Counted from the stretch's first letter, positions 51,940 to 63,371 are shown. The stretch: 64,000 bases of DNA from Flavobacterium alkalisoli (GCF_008000935.1 NZ_CP042831.1:3596001-3660000); one strand, 5' to 3'. The notes: a model not told the origin generated them from the sequence alone. Numbers and translations are program-made.

Positions 51940-51947
51940 CAAAAGTA
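51940..51947 (-). promoter_or_regulatory. -7 promoter box of mnmA
   Basis: CAAAAGTA reads TACTTTTG on the minus strand (TAnnTTTG), about 30 bp before the start codon. Confidence 0.5.
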
Positions 51948-51960
51948 CTACAAATTTCTG

Positions 51961-52659
51961 TTAGTCCCTTGTTACCTCTTTAGGCATTATCATAAATTCC
52001 TTTTTTACCAGTTTCTTATTGTCATAATACTCCCAGTATCCGTATTTATATCCTTTTACAAATTCTCCTTTAGAAGATACATTACCAAACTTATCATAAA
52101 AAACAGCCTGCCCGTTAAGCTTACCGTTTTTATAGTTAGAATCTTCCAGTACAGTACCCTTTTCATTGTACTTTTTGTAAATACCATCCTGCACACCCTC
52201 TTTATAACCTTTTTCTTCAGCAATGGCACCATTAGCAAAAAATATCTTTGTTAAGCCATTAAGCTTTCCTTTAGAATAGTTTTCAAGAGACATTATGGTT
52301 TTCCCGTCAGGGTGGTATACTTTCCATTCGCCTTCACGAACTTTATTTACCTCTTTACCTTCGCTAACCTTATTACCCTTCTGGTCTATAAAAGTGGTAT
52401 AGCTAACACCATTACCTGCAGAAAAATCGCGGGTAGCAATTAGCGATCCTTTTTGGGTATCATCATAAAACTTAAAAGTACCTTTTTCTACGCCATGATC
52501 AAAAGTACCTTCATAACGAAGCCTCTCGGTGGTTTCATAAGTACCTTTCCAAACACCGTGGCGCTTACCTTTAGCATCAAACTTATTGATGTCGGTTTTA
52601 CTTTGGGCATTAAGCCCTATAGTAATAAAAAATGCAATAAGTACTGCAAAGTATCTCAT
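51961..52659 (-). CDS. YwqK-like MORN-repeat protein
   Basis: A 232-aa exported protein (signal peptide 1-18, GLNAQ). At least six MORN-type units (GKRHGVWKGTYETTERLRYEG, KVREGEWKVYHPDGK, YKEGVQDGIYKKYNEKG, YKNGKLNGQAVFYDKFG) with G-x-W/Y spacing. Such proteins are often labelled YwqK antitoxins, but here there is no toxin next to it, so that name should not be taken as a function. Ends 50 bp before mnmA. Confidence 0.75.
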   Translation of the reverse strand: MRYFAVLIAFFITIGLNAQSKTDINKFDAKGKRHGVWKGTYETTERLRYEGTFDHGVEKGTFKFYDDTQKGSLIATRDFSAGNGVSYTTFIDQKGNKVSEGKEVNKVREGEWKVYHPDGKTIMSLENYSKGKLNGLTKIFFANGAIAEEKGYKEGVQDGIYKKYNEKGTVLEDSNYKNGKLNGQAVFYDKFGNVSSKGEFVKGYKYGYWEYYDNKKLVKKEFMIMPKEVTRD

Positions 52660-52732
52660 AATACAAATCTGTTTTTTATCTAAACTTAAAATATACTGTT
52701 TTTATTACGTGCAAACAGCAAGCCAATTTATT

Positions 52733-52758
52733 AAAAAAAGCACTCCGAAGAGTGCTTT
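52733..52758 (-). terminator. Intrinsic terminator of yidC
   Basis: AGCACTC/GAGTGCT with a CGAA loop, then T7 on the minus strand, just past the yidC stop. Confidence 0.8.
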
Positions 52759-52763
52759 ACCAT

Positions 52764-54659
52764 TTATCTTTTATTTTGCTTTTGCTGCTCCTGCGCCTGT
52801 TCCATCATTTCCTGCATCTTCTGCTGGAAACGGCTTTGCTTTTTAGGCTTGGTTTTGTTTTCCTGGATTTGAGCATGTAACTTATCTTCTTTTACAATGT
52901 AATTTTTAATTACAAACATAATACCTATGGTAATAGTGTTAGAAATGAAGTAGTATAAACTCAGTCCTGATGCATACATATTAAAGAATATAAGCATCAT
53001 TATTGGGGAAATGTAAATCATTACCTTCATGATCTTGCTCATATCCGGCATACCTTCCTGTGGTGGTGCCGACATACTCTGGTCACCTGTAGTCATTTTC
53101 ATATAGAAGAAAATAGCTATTGATGCAAGTATTGGGAACAAGCTCACATGATCTCCGTATAAAGGAATACGGAAAGGTAAGTGATAAATTGAGTCATATG
53201 ATGATAAGTCATCTGCCCAAAGGAAACTCTTTTGTCTTAAGTCAAAGAACGACGGGAAGAACTGGAATAATGCATAGAATACAGGTATTTGCATTAATGC
53301 CGGTAAACATCCTGCCATTGGGTTTACGCCCGCTTTATTGTACAGCTTCATTGTCTCCTGCTGCTTTTTCATCGGGTCTTTTTTGTACTTCTCGTTTACT
53401 TCCTGTATTTCAGGACGTATAACTTTCATCTTAGCCTGAGAAAGGTACGATTTATAAGTTACCGGAGACATTACAATCCTTACAAGGATAGTAAACACTA
53501 TAATTCCTATACCGTAAGGTAAGAACGAACTTAAAAAGGTGAATACAGGGATAAAGATGTAACGGTTAATCCAGCCAAAAATACCCCATCCTAAAGGAAT
53601 TACCTCATCAAGGTTTCTGTCGAAATTATTAAGAATCTTATAATCCGCAGGACCATAATACCAATCCATGTTGTAACTAATCTCACCACCTTCAAACTCC
53701 AGAGGCATTTTAGCTGTAAACTGTTTAGTAAATATAGTATCCTTAGTTTCTTCCTTAACCAGGTTTTCAGAACTCATATCAGCAGTTTTGAATGCCTTAT
53801 CCGTTAAAAGGATAGAAGTAAATAAGTGCTGTTTGAATGCTATATAGGTTACATCTTCTGCTTTTTCACTGTCACTGCTACCATCACCAAAGTCGTCATC
53901 CTTACCATCCTCATATTCATAAACAACTTTAGTATATCTGTTTTCATAAGAGATACTCTTCTCATTACGATAGGTCTTCATACTCCACTCTAAGTCCAGT
54001 GGCTTAGAAGTATCAAGCACCTGAGATAAGCCCTGTGTACGGATAGAGAAATCAACCATATAATCGTTAGGTTTCATCTCATAACGATACTCAAGGTAAG
54101 CATCTGCTCCAGCCTTAAGGCGCATTGTTAACACCTGGTTTTCTCCGCTCTTACTTAAAACAGGCTCAAAGTACATATCCCTTGTGTTAAGGATACGGTT
54201 ATCTTTAGTTTTAAATTGAAGATTAAAGTCGGCATTATTGTCTTTTATAAGCTCTACCAGCTGCCCTGAATCCTTATGGAACTTTTCATATCCAAGCGGA
54301 GTAGCCTCTGCAATATAACCACCCTTGTTAGCTATCTTAAGTGAAAGTAAAGCATTTTTAAGTTCGGTTTCACCATCTTTAGCTGTTGGTAAAGAAGCTC
54401 CGTAAGCAAAAGCACCTAAAGAACTTTTAAGGTTTACTTCCTTAATAGAATCTGCCGAAGTAGAATCCAGCTCTGTTAAAACTGCAGTCTTTTCGTCTGC
54501 AACAACACTCTGTTTTTCTTTTTCAACCTGTTCCTGTGCTTTCTCCTGGTCCAGCTCCTTTTTAGTGTCTTCGGTTTTGTTGTAAATCATCCAACCTAGT
54601 ACAACTGCAATAAGAGCAAAGCCGATGGCCGATCTGTAATCTATTTTCTTTTCTTCCAT
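52764..54659 (-). CDS. yidC: Membrane protein insertase YidC
   Basis: A 631-aa insertase. TM1 at residues 10-27, a large periplasmic domain (about 45-350), then the conserved core of five helices (about 365-590): YGIGIIVFTILVRIVMSPVTYKSYLSQAKMKVI, GCLPALMQIPVFYALFQFFP. Cytoplasmic tail Lys/Gln-rich. It inserts and folds inner-membrane proteins with or without SecYEG. Between it and pyrG lie 56 bp. Confidence 0.95.
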   Translation of the reverse strand: MEEKKIDYRSAIGFALIAVVLGWMIYNKTEDTKKELDQEKAQEQVEKEKQSVVADEKTAVLTELDSTSADSIKEVNLKSSLGAFAYGASLPTAKDGETELKNALLSLKIANKGGYIAEATPLGYEKFHKDSGQLVELIKDNNADFNLQFKTKDNRILNTRDMYFEPVLSKSGENQVLTMRLKAGADAYLEYRYEMKPNDYMVDFSIRTQGLSQVLDTSKPLDLEWSMKTYRNEKSISYENRYTKVVYEYEDGKDDDFGDGSSDSEKAEDVTYIAFKQHLFTSILLTDKAFKTADMSSENLVKEETKDTIFTKQFTAKMPLEFEGGEISYNMDWYYGPADYKILNNFDRNLDEVIPLGWGIFGWINRYIFIPVFTFLSSFLPYGIGIIVFTILVRIVMSPVTYKSYLSQAKMKVIRPEIQEVNEKYKKDPMKKQQETMKLYNKAGVNPMAGCLPALMQIPVFYALFQFFPSFFDLRQKSFLWADDLSSYDSIYHLPFRIPLYGDHVSLFPILASIAIFFYMKMTTGDQSMSAPPQEGMPDMSKIMKVMIYISPIMMLIFFNMYASGLSLYYFISNTITIGIMFVIKNYIVKEDKLHAQIQENKTKPKKQSRFQQKMQEMMEQAQEQQKQNKR

Positions 54660-54715
54660 TTATTTAAGTTATTACACCTAAGTGTGGTTCCTTTTTAAGG
54701 GAATATGTTATCTTA

Positions 54716-56383
<1,668 letters not shown>

Positions 56384-56509
56384 TTATCCGATTATAAGTA
56401 ATATGGAAATGAGGTAATTTGAAAATTTGAAAATGCTCCCCACAAAAGGCAGAAAAAACCATCAAAAATTCATGTTTAAGAAACACTTCTTTAACAAAAA
56501 TTCATTTTT

Positions 56510-56740
56510 CTATGGTTTCGGATATTGATTCTTAATATTCCTTATCAGTTTTTCAAGTCCGTTAAGTTTTAGTTCGTATATCAACTGAAGCTGCTGCCCC
56601 AACTGCCCTGCCGGAAAACCTTTATTGTGGTACCATACCACATAATGCTCTGGTAAATCTATAAGATAACGCCCTTCATATTTACCAAAAGGCATTTTTG
56701 TATGTGCTAATTTTATCAGCAATTGTTTTTGTTCGTCCAT
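56510..56740 (-). CDS. DUF3820 family protein
   Basis: A 76-aa protein with the family pattern KMPFGKYEGRYLIDLPEHYVVWYHNKGFPAGQLGQQL (only partly shown: MPFGKYEGRYLIDLP, VVWYHNKGFPAG). A small fold of the exonuclease-associated/quorum-sensing-labelled DUF3820; role unknown. Cytoplasmic. Confidence 0.85.
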   Translation of the reverse strand: MDEQKQLLIKLAHTKMPFGKYEGRYLIDLPEHYVVWYHNKGFPAGQLGQQLQLIYELKLNGLEKLIRNIKNQYPKP

Positions 56741-56784
56741 AAATAAAACTGAACAGCAAATTTAGCAAGTTAAACCCACTTAAA

Positions 56785-56908
56785 AACAAAAAGCACCCTC
56801 AAAAAAAGGGTGCTCTTTCCTGACCAAAGTGCCACGCGAATGAAACACTTTACATAAACCAAAGAATCTAAAAAAACTTCGTAAGTCGAATTTAGATTCA
56901 TTATTAAA
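56785..56908 (-). ncRNA. Candidate small RNA ending in an intrinsic terminator
   Basis: Between the OsmC terminator (56909-56938) and DUF3820 lies a minus-strand stretch with no ORF, two hairpins, GAATCTAAA/TTTAGATTC (56864-56899) and AAAGTG/CACTTT (56826-56851), and a 3' terminator AGCACCCT/AGGGTGCT (56792-56814) followed by TTTTTGTTTTT. A terminator with no gene before it suggests a short untranslated transcript. No clear TAnnTTTG box upstream (one-mismatch TAAATTCG only). Confidence 0.35.
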
Positions 56909-56938
56909 CAAAAAAAATACCCAACAGTGGGTATTTTA
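56909..56938 (-). terminator. Intrinsic terminator of the OsmC gene
   Basis: AAATACCC (56915-56922)/GGGTATTT (56929-56936), 6-nt loop, then T-tract on the minus strand, 20 bp past the stop. Confidence 0.8.
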
Positions 56939-56958
56939 GTATAAGTTCTAATCGAATA

Positions 56959-57357
56959 TTACCAGTTAAATATTATTTCCCTTTCAATATCAGGGTGAAG
57001 GCTAAAGTGTACCGGGCACCTCATCGCTACTCTTTCCAGCAACTCCCTGGATTTTTCATCTGCATTTGATTTAAGGTTAAAAACAACCTTAATCTTAGAA
57101 ATACGCCTTGGGTCGGCAGCCATAGTTTTTGTAACCTCAGCTGTAGAGCCTTCCAAACTTATCTCCATATCACGGGCTTTAATACCCATAATGGTAAACA
57201 TACAGGTTGCTAATGCATTTGCCACAGTATCTGTAGGGGAAAATGCCTCGCCTTTTCCGTTATTATCAAGAGGGGCATCTGATATGATCTCGCTACCCGA
57301 CTGAAGGTGAATGGAAGATGTTCTTAACTCTCCCAGATAAGTTACCTTGGATGTCAT
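56959..57357 (-). CDS. OsmC family protein
   Basis: A 132-aa peroxiredoxin-like protein of the OsmC/Ohr family. Both reactive Cys regions are seen: ALATCMFTIMGIKARD (about 50-65) and RCPVHFSLHPDIE (about 113-125). Such proteins reduce organic or fatty peroxides. It lies 2 bp after the LysM gene stop, in one operon. Confidence 0.9.
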   Translation of the reverse strand: MTSKVTYLGELRTSSIHLQSGSEIISDAPLDNNGKGEAFSPTDTVANALATCMFTIMGIKARDMEISLEGSTAEVTKTMAADPRRISKIKVVFNLKSNADEKSRELLERVAMRCPVHFSLHPDIEREIIFNW

Positions 57358-57359
57358 AA

Positions 57360-59303
57360 TTAATTTGCCTGTTTTATGCTTAAATCCTCTTCGTAGTTAA
57401 GGATATAAACTCCGTTATTATAATTACCTCCGTTTAAAGTCCTGTAAACAAATTTGTTCTCTGTTTGTTGAGATGCCTTTGTTGCTATTGTTTCTGCAAA
57501 ACCTTCAGGCTGATACATACGCAGAATAACATCCAGAGTAACATCAAAACCCCTTGAAGCAAACTGATTAGGCATTACACCGTTTTTCGCTTTAAACTTT
57601 TTTATAAATCCGGCAGCCATAGGATTTTCGCTGTCGTTAGTTACCGACGGATATAACATTCTTAACCTTGTAAGTAGCTTTAAAGGCACTTCCTCATTAT
57701 CCAGAATATCTGTCCTCTCCATTACCGCAAGCTGAATCTGGTAGTCTGCCATTAGTTTTGAAAGTACTCTTACCGTGTTAGAAACCTTTCCGGCACTTTC
57801 AGTATCAAGCACTATATAATTCATTTTTGAAGGATCTAAAAGAGGTTTCATTATATCCTCTGTAATAGTACCGTCTGCAAATTTAACTCCGGCATAATTA
57901 TTTCTTATAAACTGCTTAGAGCTTAGTTTTTTCTCGTCTATAACAGCTATTACATTACCGCTTTTAAACTTAAGATAATCAAGCATAGCCATTCTTACCA
58001 TATCCTGAGTAGGTACCGACTGATATAGGTTTGGCAATGGTTTACCTGCTTCCTTAGATAACGGAGATATTATAGGAATCCCGGCTAAAATTTGTGCTGT
58101 TTTCTCAACATTATTCTGGAAGAACGGACCTATAACCGCATCTACCCCTACAAGACCACCACGAAGGTTGTCTATAGCCGAGCTCGTGCTTGATTCCTGC
58201 GAGTCAAGTATTTTTACTTTTACAGGTATCCCCATAGCCTGTGCAGAATCTATAGCGATTAATGCACCTGCATAAAAATCAAGGGTCATGTTAAGAAACT
58301 TGTTAGTTCTAACCCTTTCTTTCTCACTTTCATCATCAGCCCCTTTATTAATATTAAAAGGCAGTAGTAATGCAAGTTGTTTTGTTTGTGCTTTGTTTAA
58401 AGTTACAGACAGGTTAGAAATACCCGGAGCATATGATCTTGTAGCACCAAATACAGTTCCTGAATCGGGATTAGGATTAGGCAGTTTTAAAACCATCCCT
58501 TCCTTAAGGCCGTCTTTAGCATCTGGGTTTAATGCTACTATCTCCTGCTCTGTAATCCCCACCCTTCTTGTAAGGCTGTAAAAAGTTTCTTTAGGCTGAA
58601 CCGTATATTCTATATATTGGTTCTCCGGCTTTTTAAGCTGAGCTCCCGGAGCTATTTCTTTAGCTATTATAGAATTCTTGTCCAGTTTTAGTTTATAGCC
58701 TAACGGCAGCGGACTATCTTTAACTTCGGGATTAAGCTCTTCCAGTAACTGAAGACTCATTCCATAGTCTTTAGCAATGGAATATTTTGTTTCACCAGCC
58801 TCTACTGTATGGTACATATAAGAAGGAGCATCCTTTTTCCACAGTTGCTTTTCTGCCCTTTCAGCCTGAGCCTCAACACCACTCCCCTTTACGGGGATTA
58901 TAATTTTTTGACCTATCTGCAAACCATTTGTTACAATCTCAGGATTTGCCTTTTTTAAATCTTCTTCAGATACATTGTACTGTTTAGAAAGGCCATAAAG
59001 CGTTTCTTTAGGCTGCACCTCATGTATAGGATTTGCAATTTTAGTGGATTTCTCACTTACAGCAACATCAGTCTTAACCGGAACTCCTCCTGCAGTAGGA
59101 ACAAGTAGTATTGCTCCTTCGTTAATACCGTTTTGAGAATCTGGATTAAGCCTGTAAATATCATATGGGGTAACTTTATATTTTTTTGCAATATCTGTTA
59201 CTGTCTCTCCTTTTGCTACCTGGTGCTTTTTATATTTACCCTGAGCATAAGCAGAGCCTGAAAATAACGCTAGTGAAAAAAATAAAATTACAATGTACTT
59301 CAT
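57360..59303 (-). CDS. LysM-receptor protein: four LysM domains plus a periplasmic-binding-like domain
   Basis: A 647-aa exported protein (signal peptide 1-20). Four LysM units about 23-68, 93-136, 163-206 and 230-275, each with the GETxxxIAKxY/KETLYGLSKQY pattern. Then a linker, and about 310-640 a Peripla_BP_6/LpoA-type receptor domain (KQLALLLPFNINKG, VDAVIGPFFQNNVEKTAQIL). LysM binds peptidoglycan. The receptor domain matches that of the LpoA branch of PBP activators and amino-acid-binding proteins. A peptidoglycan-tethered sensor or PBP partner is inferred. Confidence 0.8.
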   Translation of the reverse strand: MKYIVILFFSLALFSGSAYAQGKYKKHQVAKGETVTDIAKKYKVTPYDIYRLNPDSQNGINEGAILLVPTAGGVPVKTDVAVSEKSTKIANPIHEVQPKETLYGLSKQYNVSEEDLKKANPEIVTNGLQIGQKIIIPVKGSGVEAQAERAEKQLWKKDAPSYMYHTVEAGETKYSIAKDYGMSLQLLEELNPEVKDSPLPLGYKLKLDKNSIIAKEIAPGAQLKKPENQYIEYTVQPKETFYSLTRRVGITEQEIVALNPDAKDGLKEGMVLKLPNPNPDSGTVFGATRSYAPGISNLSVTLNKAQTKQLALLLPFNINKGADDESEKERVRTNKFLNMTLDFYAGALIAIDSAQAMGIPVKVKILDSQESSTSSAIDNLRGGLVGVDAVIGPFFQNNVEKTAQILAGIPIISPLSKEAGKPLPNLYQSVPTQDMVRMAMLDYLKFKSGNVIAVIDEKKLSSKQFIRNNYAGVKFADGTITEDIMKPLLDPSKMNYIVLDTESAGKVSNTVRVLSKLMADYQIQLAVMERTDILDNEEVPLKLLTRLRMLYPSVTNDSENPMAAGFIKKFKAKNGVMPNQFASRGFDVTLDVILRMYQPEGFAETIATKASQQTENKFVYRTLNGGNYNNGVYILNYEEDLSIKQAN

Positions 59304-59340
59304 GTTTAAGTTTGGTTTATTTATAACATTTAGGTGGATG

Positions 59341-59348
59341 CAAATTTA
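59341..59348 (-). promoter_or_regulatory. -7 promoter box of the LysM-osmC operon
   Basis: CAAATTTA reads TAAATTTG on the minus strand (TAnnTTTG), 37 bp before the start codon. Confidence 0.55.
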
Positions 59349-59434
59349 GCTTTTGTTACAACTGCTAAGGCCTAAAATATGATAAATTTCAGTTAAAACA
59401 CTAAACCTATCAAAAAAGCCTTAACCTCAAATAT

Positions 59435-59875
59435 TTATCCCTTATTAAAATCCTCAGGTTTTATATCTTTCTTCTTCTTTTTTGGCGGAGCAGGCACCTG
59501 TATAGGGCCTCCTTTTTCCTTTTCCAGCTTTGCCTTAAACGCATCAAGATCTTTTTTGTGCGACTTATGCAAAGGAATCTTTAATACTCCTCCACCCTGT
59601 TTTGAATCATATCCTCCTACAGCCCATTCATTATATTCATAAATATCCTTTGGGTCTATCATGTACTTTTTAGAGATCATTATCATTCTCTCCCCAGGCA
59701 ATATTTTATGATCAATAAAAAACGCATCAGGATCTTCTTCTTCCTCTCCATCATCTGAATACACTTCTTCGGTATCATATTCGTCGTCATTTTCTTCGTT
59801 GCCGTAATTATTCTGTGCAAGAAGGGAATTATAAGGCAAACAGGCGAAAAAGGCCAGTAGTAATAATTTTTTCAT
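59435..59875 (-). CDS. Secreted LysM-like protein
   Basis: A 146-aa exported protein (signal peptide 1-20, LLAQ). After a very acidic stretch (NEENDDEYDTEEVYSDDGEEEEDPDA) there is one LysM-like fold (HKILPGERMIMISKKYMIDP, DIYEYNEWAVGG) and a Lys-rich C-terminus. Probably a cell-wall-associated protein; related in theme to the LysM gene just downstream. Confidence 0.65.
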   Translation of the reverse strand: MKKLLLLAFFACLPYNSLLAQNNYGNEENDDEYDTEEVYSDDGEEEEDPDAFFIDHKILPGERMIMISKKYMIDPKDIYEYNEWAVGGYDSKQGGGVLKIPLHKSHKKDLDAFKAKLEKEKGGPIQVPAPPKKKKKDIKPEDFNKG

Positions 59876-59973
59876 GGCTTATATTTTTTTAGTAGTTATG
59901 AAATCTAAATTAAAAGATTTTTCGCGATTTTATAAATATCTGCTTAACTATTTACCAAAACCCTGCCATAAAT

Positions 59974-60010
59974 AAAATAAGCCCTCACTAAAAGTGAAGG
60001 CTTATTTATT
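59974..60010 (-). terminator. Intrinsic terminator of guaA
   Basis: AAGCCCTCAC/GTGAAGGCTT stem with one mismatch and a TAAAA loop, A/T-rich downstream on the minus strand. Confidence 0.65.
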
Positions 60011-60033
60011 ATATAACTTAAATATCTATTTTC

Positions 60034-61563
60034 TTATTCCCATTCAATTGTGGCCGGTGGCTTAGAGCTGATATCATAAACAACCCTGTTTACACCTTTT
60101 ACCTTATTGATAATTTCGTTAGAAACCTTCATCAGGAACTCATAAGGAAGATGAACCCAGTCTGCAGTCATACCATCTGTAGATTCTACAGCCCTAAGTG
60201 CAACTACTTTCTCATAAGTTCTCTCGTCTCCCATTACACCTACACTGTTTACAGGTAATAATATTGCACCTGCCTGCCATACTTTATTATACAGGCCGTG
60301 ATCTTTAAGACCCTGGATAAATATATGATCAACTTCCTGAAGTATACGTACTTTCTCCGGAGTGATATCTCCTAAAATCCTGATTGAAAGACCTGGCCCA
60401 GGGAATGGGTGTCTTCCTAAAAGCTCAGGATCAATTCCTAAAGTAGCACCTACTCTTCTTACCTCATCTTTAAAAAGCATTCTTAGCGGTTCTACAACCT
60501 GAAGTTTCATAAAGTCCGGTAATCCACCTACATTGTGGTGAGATTTAATGGTAGCTGAAGGTCCTTTTACAGAAACCGACTCAATTACGTCTGGATAGAT
60601 AGTACCCTGAGCTAACCATTTAACATCGGTAAGTAAGTGTGCCTCATCATCAAATACTTCGATAAATACACGACCGATAGTTTTTCTTTTAGTTTCAGGA
60701 TCTTCAATACCTGCAAGCTCACTAAGGAACCTTTCAGATGCATCTACTCCCTTAACGTTAAGCCCCATATCCTTGTATTGGTGTAATACATTTTCAAACT
60801 CATCTTTACGAAGAAGTCCGTTGTTTACAAAAATACAGTATAGGTTTTTGCCAATTGCCTTATTTAAAAGTACTGCAGCAACAGTAGAGTCTACCCCTCC
60901 TGAAAGTCCAAGTACTACTTTATCATTTTGAATTTTAACCTTAAGCTCCTCTACAATATCTTCAACAAATGTATCTGGAGTAAAGTTTTGAGGCACTTCT
61001 GCAATTTTTACTAAAAAGTTCTCCAGCATTTGTTTACCATCTGTAGAGTGGTAAACCTCTGGGTGAAACTGTATTGCATAAGTTGTTTCGCCTTCAATTC
61101 TGTAAGCTGCATTTTCCACATCCTTAGTGCTTGCAAGCCTTACACCATTAGTAGGTAATTGCTTGATTGTATCACTGTGGCTCATCCATACCTGACTACC
61201 TGCAGAAACACCTTCAAGAAACTGCTCATCTTCCTTAACATAAGAAAGGTTAGCACGACCATACTCACGTATATTACTAGGGGCTACTTCACCTCCGTGG
61301 AAGTGAGCAAGATACTGAGCTCCGTAACATACTGCAAGCATAGGCAGTTTACCTCTAATCTCAGAAAGGTCAGGATGCGGTGCATCTTCTGCCCTTACCG
61401 AAAACGGGCTACCTGAAAGTATTACAGCTTTATAAGACGATAAATCACCCGGTGGGTTGTTGTAAGGGAAAATTTCGCAGAAGATATTTAACTCGCGAAC
61501 CCTTCTCGCAATAAGCTGAGTATATTGCGATCCGAAATCTAGAATAAGTACATTGTGTTGCAT
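60034..61563 (-). CDS. guaA: GMP synthase (glutamine-hydrolysing)
   Basis: A 509-aa enzyme forming GMP from XMP. Class-I glutaminase with [10 protein letters not shown] (catalytic Cys about 78), [11 protein letters not shown]-PPase with [18 protein letters not shown] (about 216-233); C-terminal dimerisation. The frame opens at a TTG (61569), but [15 protein letters not shown] at 61563 is the natural start. It lies 3 nt after a -7 box (61574-61567), so the mRNA looks leaderless. Confidence 0.96.
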   Translation of the reverse strand: MQHNVLILDFGSQYTQLIARRVRELNIFCEIFPYNNPPGDLSSYKAVILSGSPFSVRAEDAPHPDLSEIRGKLPMLAVCYGAQYLAHFHGGEVAPSNIREYGRANLSYVKEDEQFLEGVSAGSQVWMSHSDTIKQLPTNGVRLASTKDVENAAYRIEGETTYAIQFHPEVYHSTDGKQMLENFLVKIAEVPQNFTPDTFVEDIVEELKVKIQNDKVVLGLSGGVDSTVAAVLLNKAIGKNLYCIFVNNGLLRKDEFENVLHQYKDMGLNVKGVDASERFLSELAGIEDPETKRKTIGRVFIEVFDDEAHLLTDVKWLAQGTIYPDVIESVSVKGPSATIKSHHNVGGLPDFMKLQVVEPLRMLFKDEVRRVGATLGIDPELLGRHPFPGPGLSIRILGDITPEKVRILQEVDHIFIQGLKDHGLYNKVWQAGAILLPVNSVGVMGDERTYEKVVALRAVESTDGMTADWVHLPYEFLMKVSNEIINKVKGVNRVVYDISSKPPATIEWE

Positions 61564-61566
61564 GCG

Positions 61567-61574
61567 CAAAAGTA
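61567..61574 (-). promoter_or_regulatory. -7 promoter box of guaA
   Basis: CAAAAGTA reads TACTTTTG on the minus strand (TAnnTTTG); the ATG follows after 3 nt. Confidence 0.5.
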
Positions 61575-61861
61575 ATCCAATATTTTGAAACTGAAAAATG
61601 AGTTTTTATGTTTTTTAATTTGATTATTTTTTAGCAGGTTTATCAACAAATATGCACCATTAGCACCCAAAATCAACCTGAGTTTTCATCAAACAAAAAG
61701 TTATTTTACAGGATTGTTTTATCTAAAAATGTCAAAAGCAAATGCCTTACTCATAAAAAACACTCAAAAACGGCAGATTACAATTTAGTAACAAAAGAAA
61801 AAAAATCAAAACATGTAATTTAATATCATTTTTATATTTTTAACAAAATTTTAGCTTTTAA

Positions 61862-62626
61862 ATGACCACACCCGAAAAAGACCTATGGGATAAAATCTCA
61901 AACTTCAGGTTAGATGACCCCGATGCATCCTTTACATTTTCGGCACGCCTTGCAAGGGAAAACGGCTGGACAAAAGAATATACCAACAGAGTTATAGAAG
62001 AGTATAGGAAGTTCATTTTTTTATGCTGTGTATCTAAATCTCCCGTAACACCATCCGATTCTGTAGACCAGGCATGGCACTTACATCTAACCTATACAAA
62101 ATCATACTGGATAGACTTTTGCCGTGACACCCTGCAAAGGGAAATACACCACAACCCAACCAAAGGAGGAGGTGCTGAAAGGAAAAAGTTTAATAACAGC
62201 TATTCCGATCTTCATGTAATTTACAACGAGATGTTTGGTTCCATTCCGCCAGAGGACATCTGGCAGGATAACAAAACCCGTTTTACACAAATTAATTTTC
62301 AAAGGGTAAGTATAGATAATTACTGGCTTATTAAAAAACCTTCTTTGTTAGCACAAAAGCTTTTAAAAGTATCTTTTGTTGCCGTTGTGATAGCTATAAG
62401 TATTCAGGCTTCAGGCAACGGCATACCTTTAACTGTAATAGTTATTATATTTATTATAATAGCTTTAATCAATGCCTTTAGGAAAGGAGGAGGCAACGGA
62501 AACTCAAATAGTGGGTGTACTACTTCCTCTTGTTCCGGCGATAGCTGCAATAGCGGATGCAGCTCTCACGGAAACAGCGGATGCGGATCTGGCTGTAGCG
62601 GATGCGGAGGCTGTGGCGGAGATTAA
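61862..62626 (+). CDS. Glycine-rich-domain membrane protein with Cys/Gly tail
   Basis: A 254-aa protein. Residues about 1-130 form a glycine-rich-domain-protein-like soluble part (WDKISNFRLDDPDASFTF, VDQAWHLHLTYTKSYWIDF), then one TM region (about 175-200), and a C-terminal tail of about 38 residues with eight Cys set in Gly/Ser (CTTSSCSGDSC...CSGCGGCGGD). Such tails occur in TIGR04222-type membrane proteins. The soluble part resembles GRDP modules with a W-x-L-H-L motif. Function unknown. Confidence 0.7.
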   Translation: MTTPEKDLWDKISNFRLDDPDASFTFSARLARENGWTKEYTNRVIEEYRKFIFLCCVSKSPVTPSDSVDQAWHLHLTYTKSYWIDFCRDTLQREIHHNPTKGGGAERKKFNNSYSDLHVIYNEMFGSIPPEDIWQDNKTRFTQINFQRVSIDNYWLIKKPSLLAQKLLKVSFVAVVIAISIQASGNGIPLTVIVIIFIIIALINAFRKGGGNGNSNSGCTTSSCSGDSCNSGCSSHGNSGCGSGCSGCGGCGGD

Positions 62627-62696
62627 TATTCCACCTGTTTTATGTTAAAAAATTAAACTATTTTCACTATCTTTAATCAATCAACCCACTACCAAC

Positions 62697-63371
62697 ATGA
62701 AATTACTTTATTCCTTACTAATATTATTTCTTACACAGTCTTTTTATGCCCAGGATTTTGAATTAAAAAAACCTGACTTCGATCTTATTGAGAAAAATGT
62801 AAAAGACAAAAACTCTCCTTATTATTTTGATAAGCTTTATGCCCGATATATAGTCGCTGACAGTACTATGACTTTAGAAGAACGCAGGCATCTTTATTTT
62901 GGCTATTCTTTTCAGGATGAATATGCACCTTATGAGCGTTCGGACGCACAACAGGATCTCAACAAAATTTTACAACAGGAGGAATTTACCAAGCAGGATT
63001 ATCAGGACATACTGACCCTGTCTTCTAAGATATTAAAAATATACCCCTTCAGTATAAGAATGATGGAATACAGGATATTTGTTTATAAGGAGCTGGAACA
63101 ATATGATGATGCCATAAAACAAACCGTACAGGCCAATATAATACTCGACGCTATACTGAGTACAGGTGAAGGCACATCTAAAGAGTCCAGTTTTTACGTA
63201 ATTAATGTTATGAACGAATATGAACTCTTAAATATATTAGGGTTTGAATATGGCGGACAGCAAGAACTCGTTGATGGTCTTTATGATTATTTAACCCTAA
63301 AAGAAAACTCTTACTATATAGACGGACTATATTTTGAAGTCTCGAGATGTCTTAATTCTCTCAAATTTTAG
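62697..63371 (+). CDS. DUF4919 domain secreted protein
   Basis: A 224-aa exported protein (signal peptide 1-18, FYAQD). Helical DUF4919 features: YGYSFQDEYAPYERSD-like FGYSFQDEYAPYER, then TPR-like DILTLSSKILKIYPFSIRMM. Role unknown. It stops 5 bp before the SRPBCC gene. Confidence 0.8.
   Translation: MKLLYSLLILFLTQSFYAQDFELKKPDFDLIEKNVKDKNSPYYFDKLYARYIVADSTMTLEERRHLYFGYSFQDEYAPYERSDAQQDLNKILQQEEFTKQDYQDILTLSSKILKIYPFSIRMMEYRIFVYKELEQYDDAIKQTVQANIILDAILSTGEGTSKESSFYVINVMNEYELLNILGFEYGGQQELVDGLYDYLTLKENSYYIDGLYFEVSRCLNSLKF

Noticed and set aside
51961..52659. YwqK as the antitoxin of a toxin-antitoxin pair
   Set aside because: No toxin gene adjacent; it has a signal peptide, and MORN repeats fit an envelope protein.
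61570..61861. A gene or RNA in the 290-bp gap between guaA and the Cys-tailed gene
   Set aside because: AT-rich with no hairpin of note; no open frame of size.
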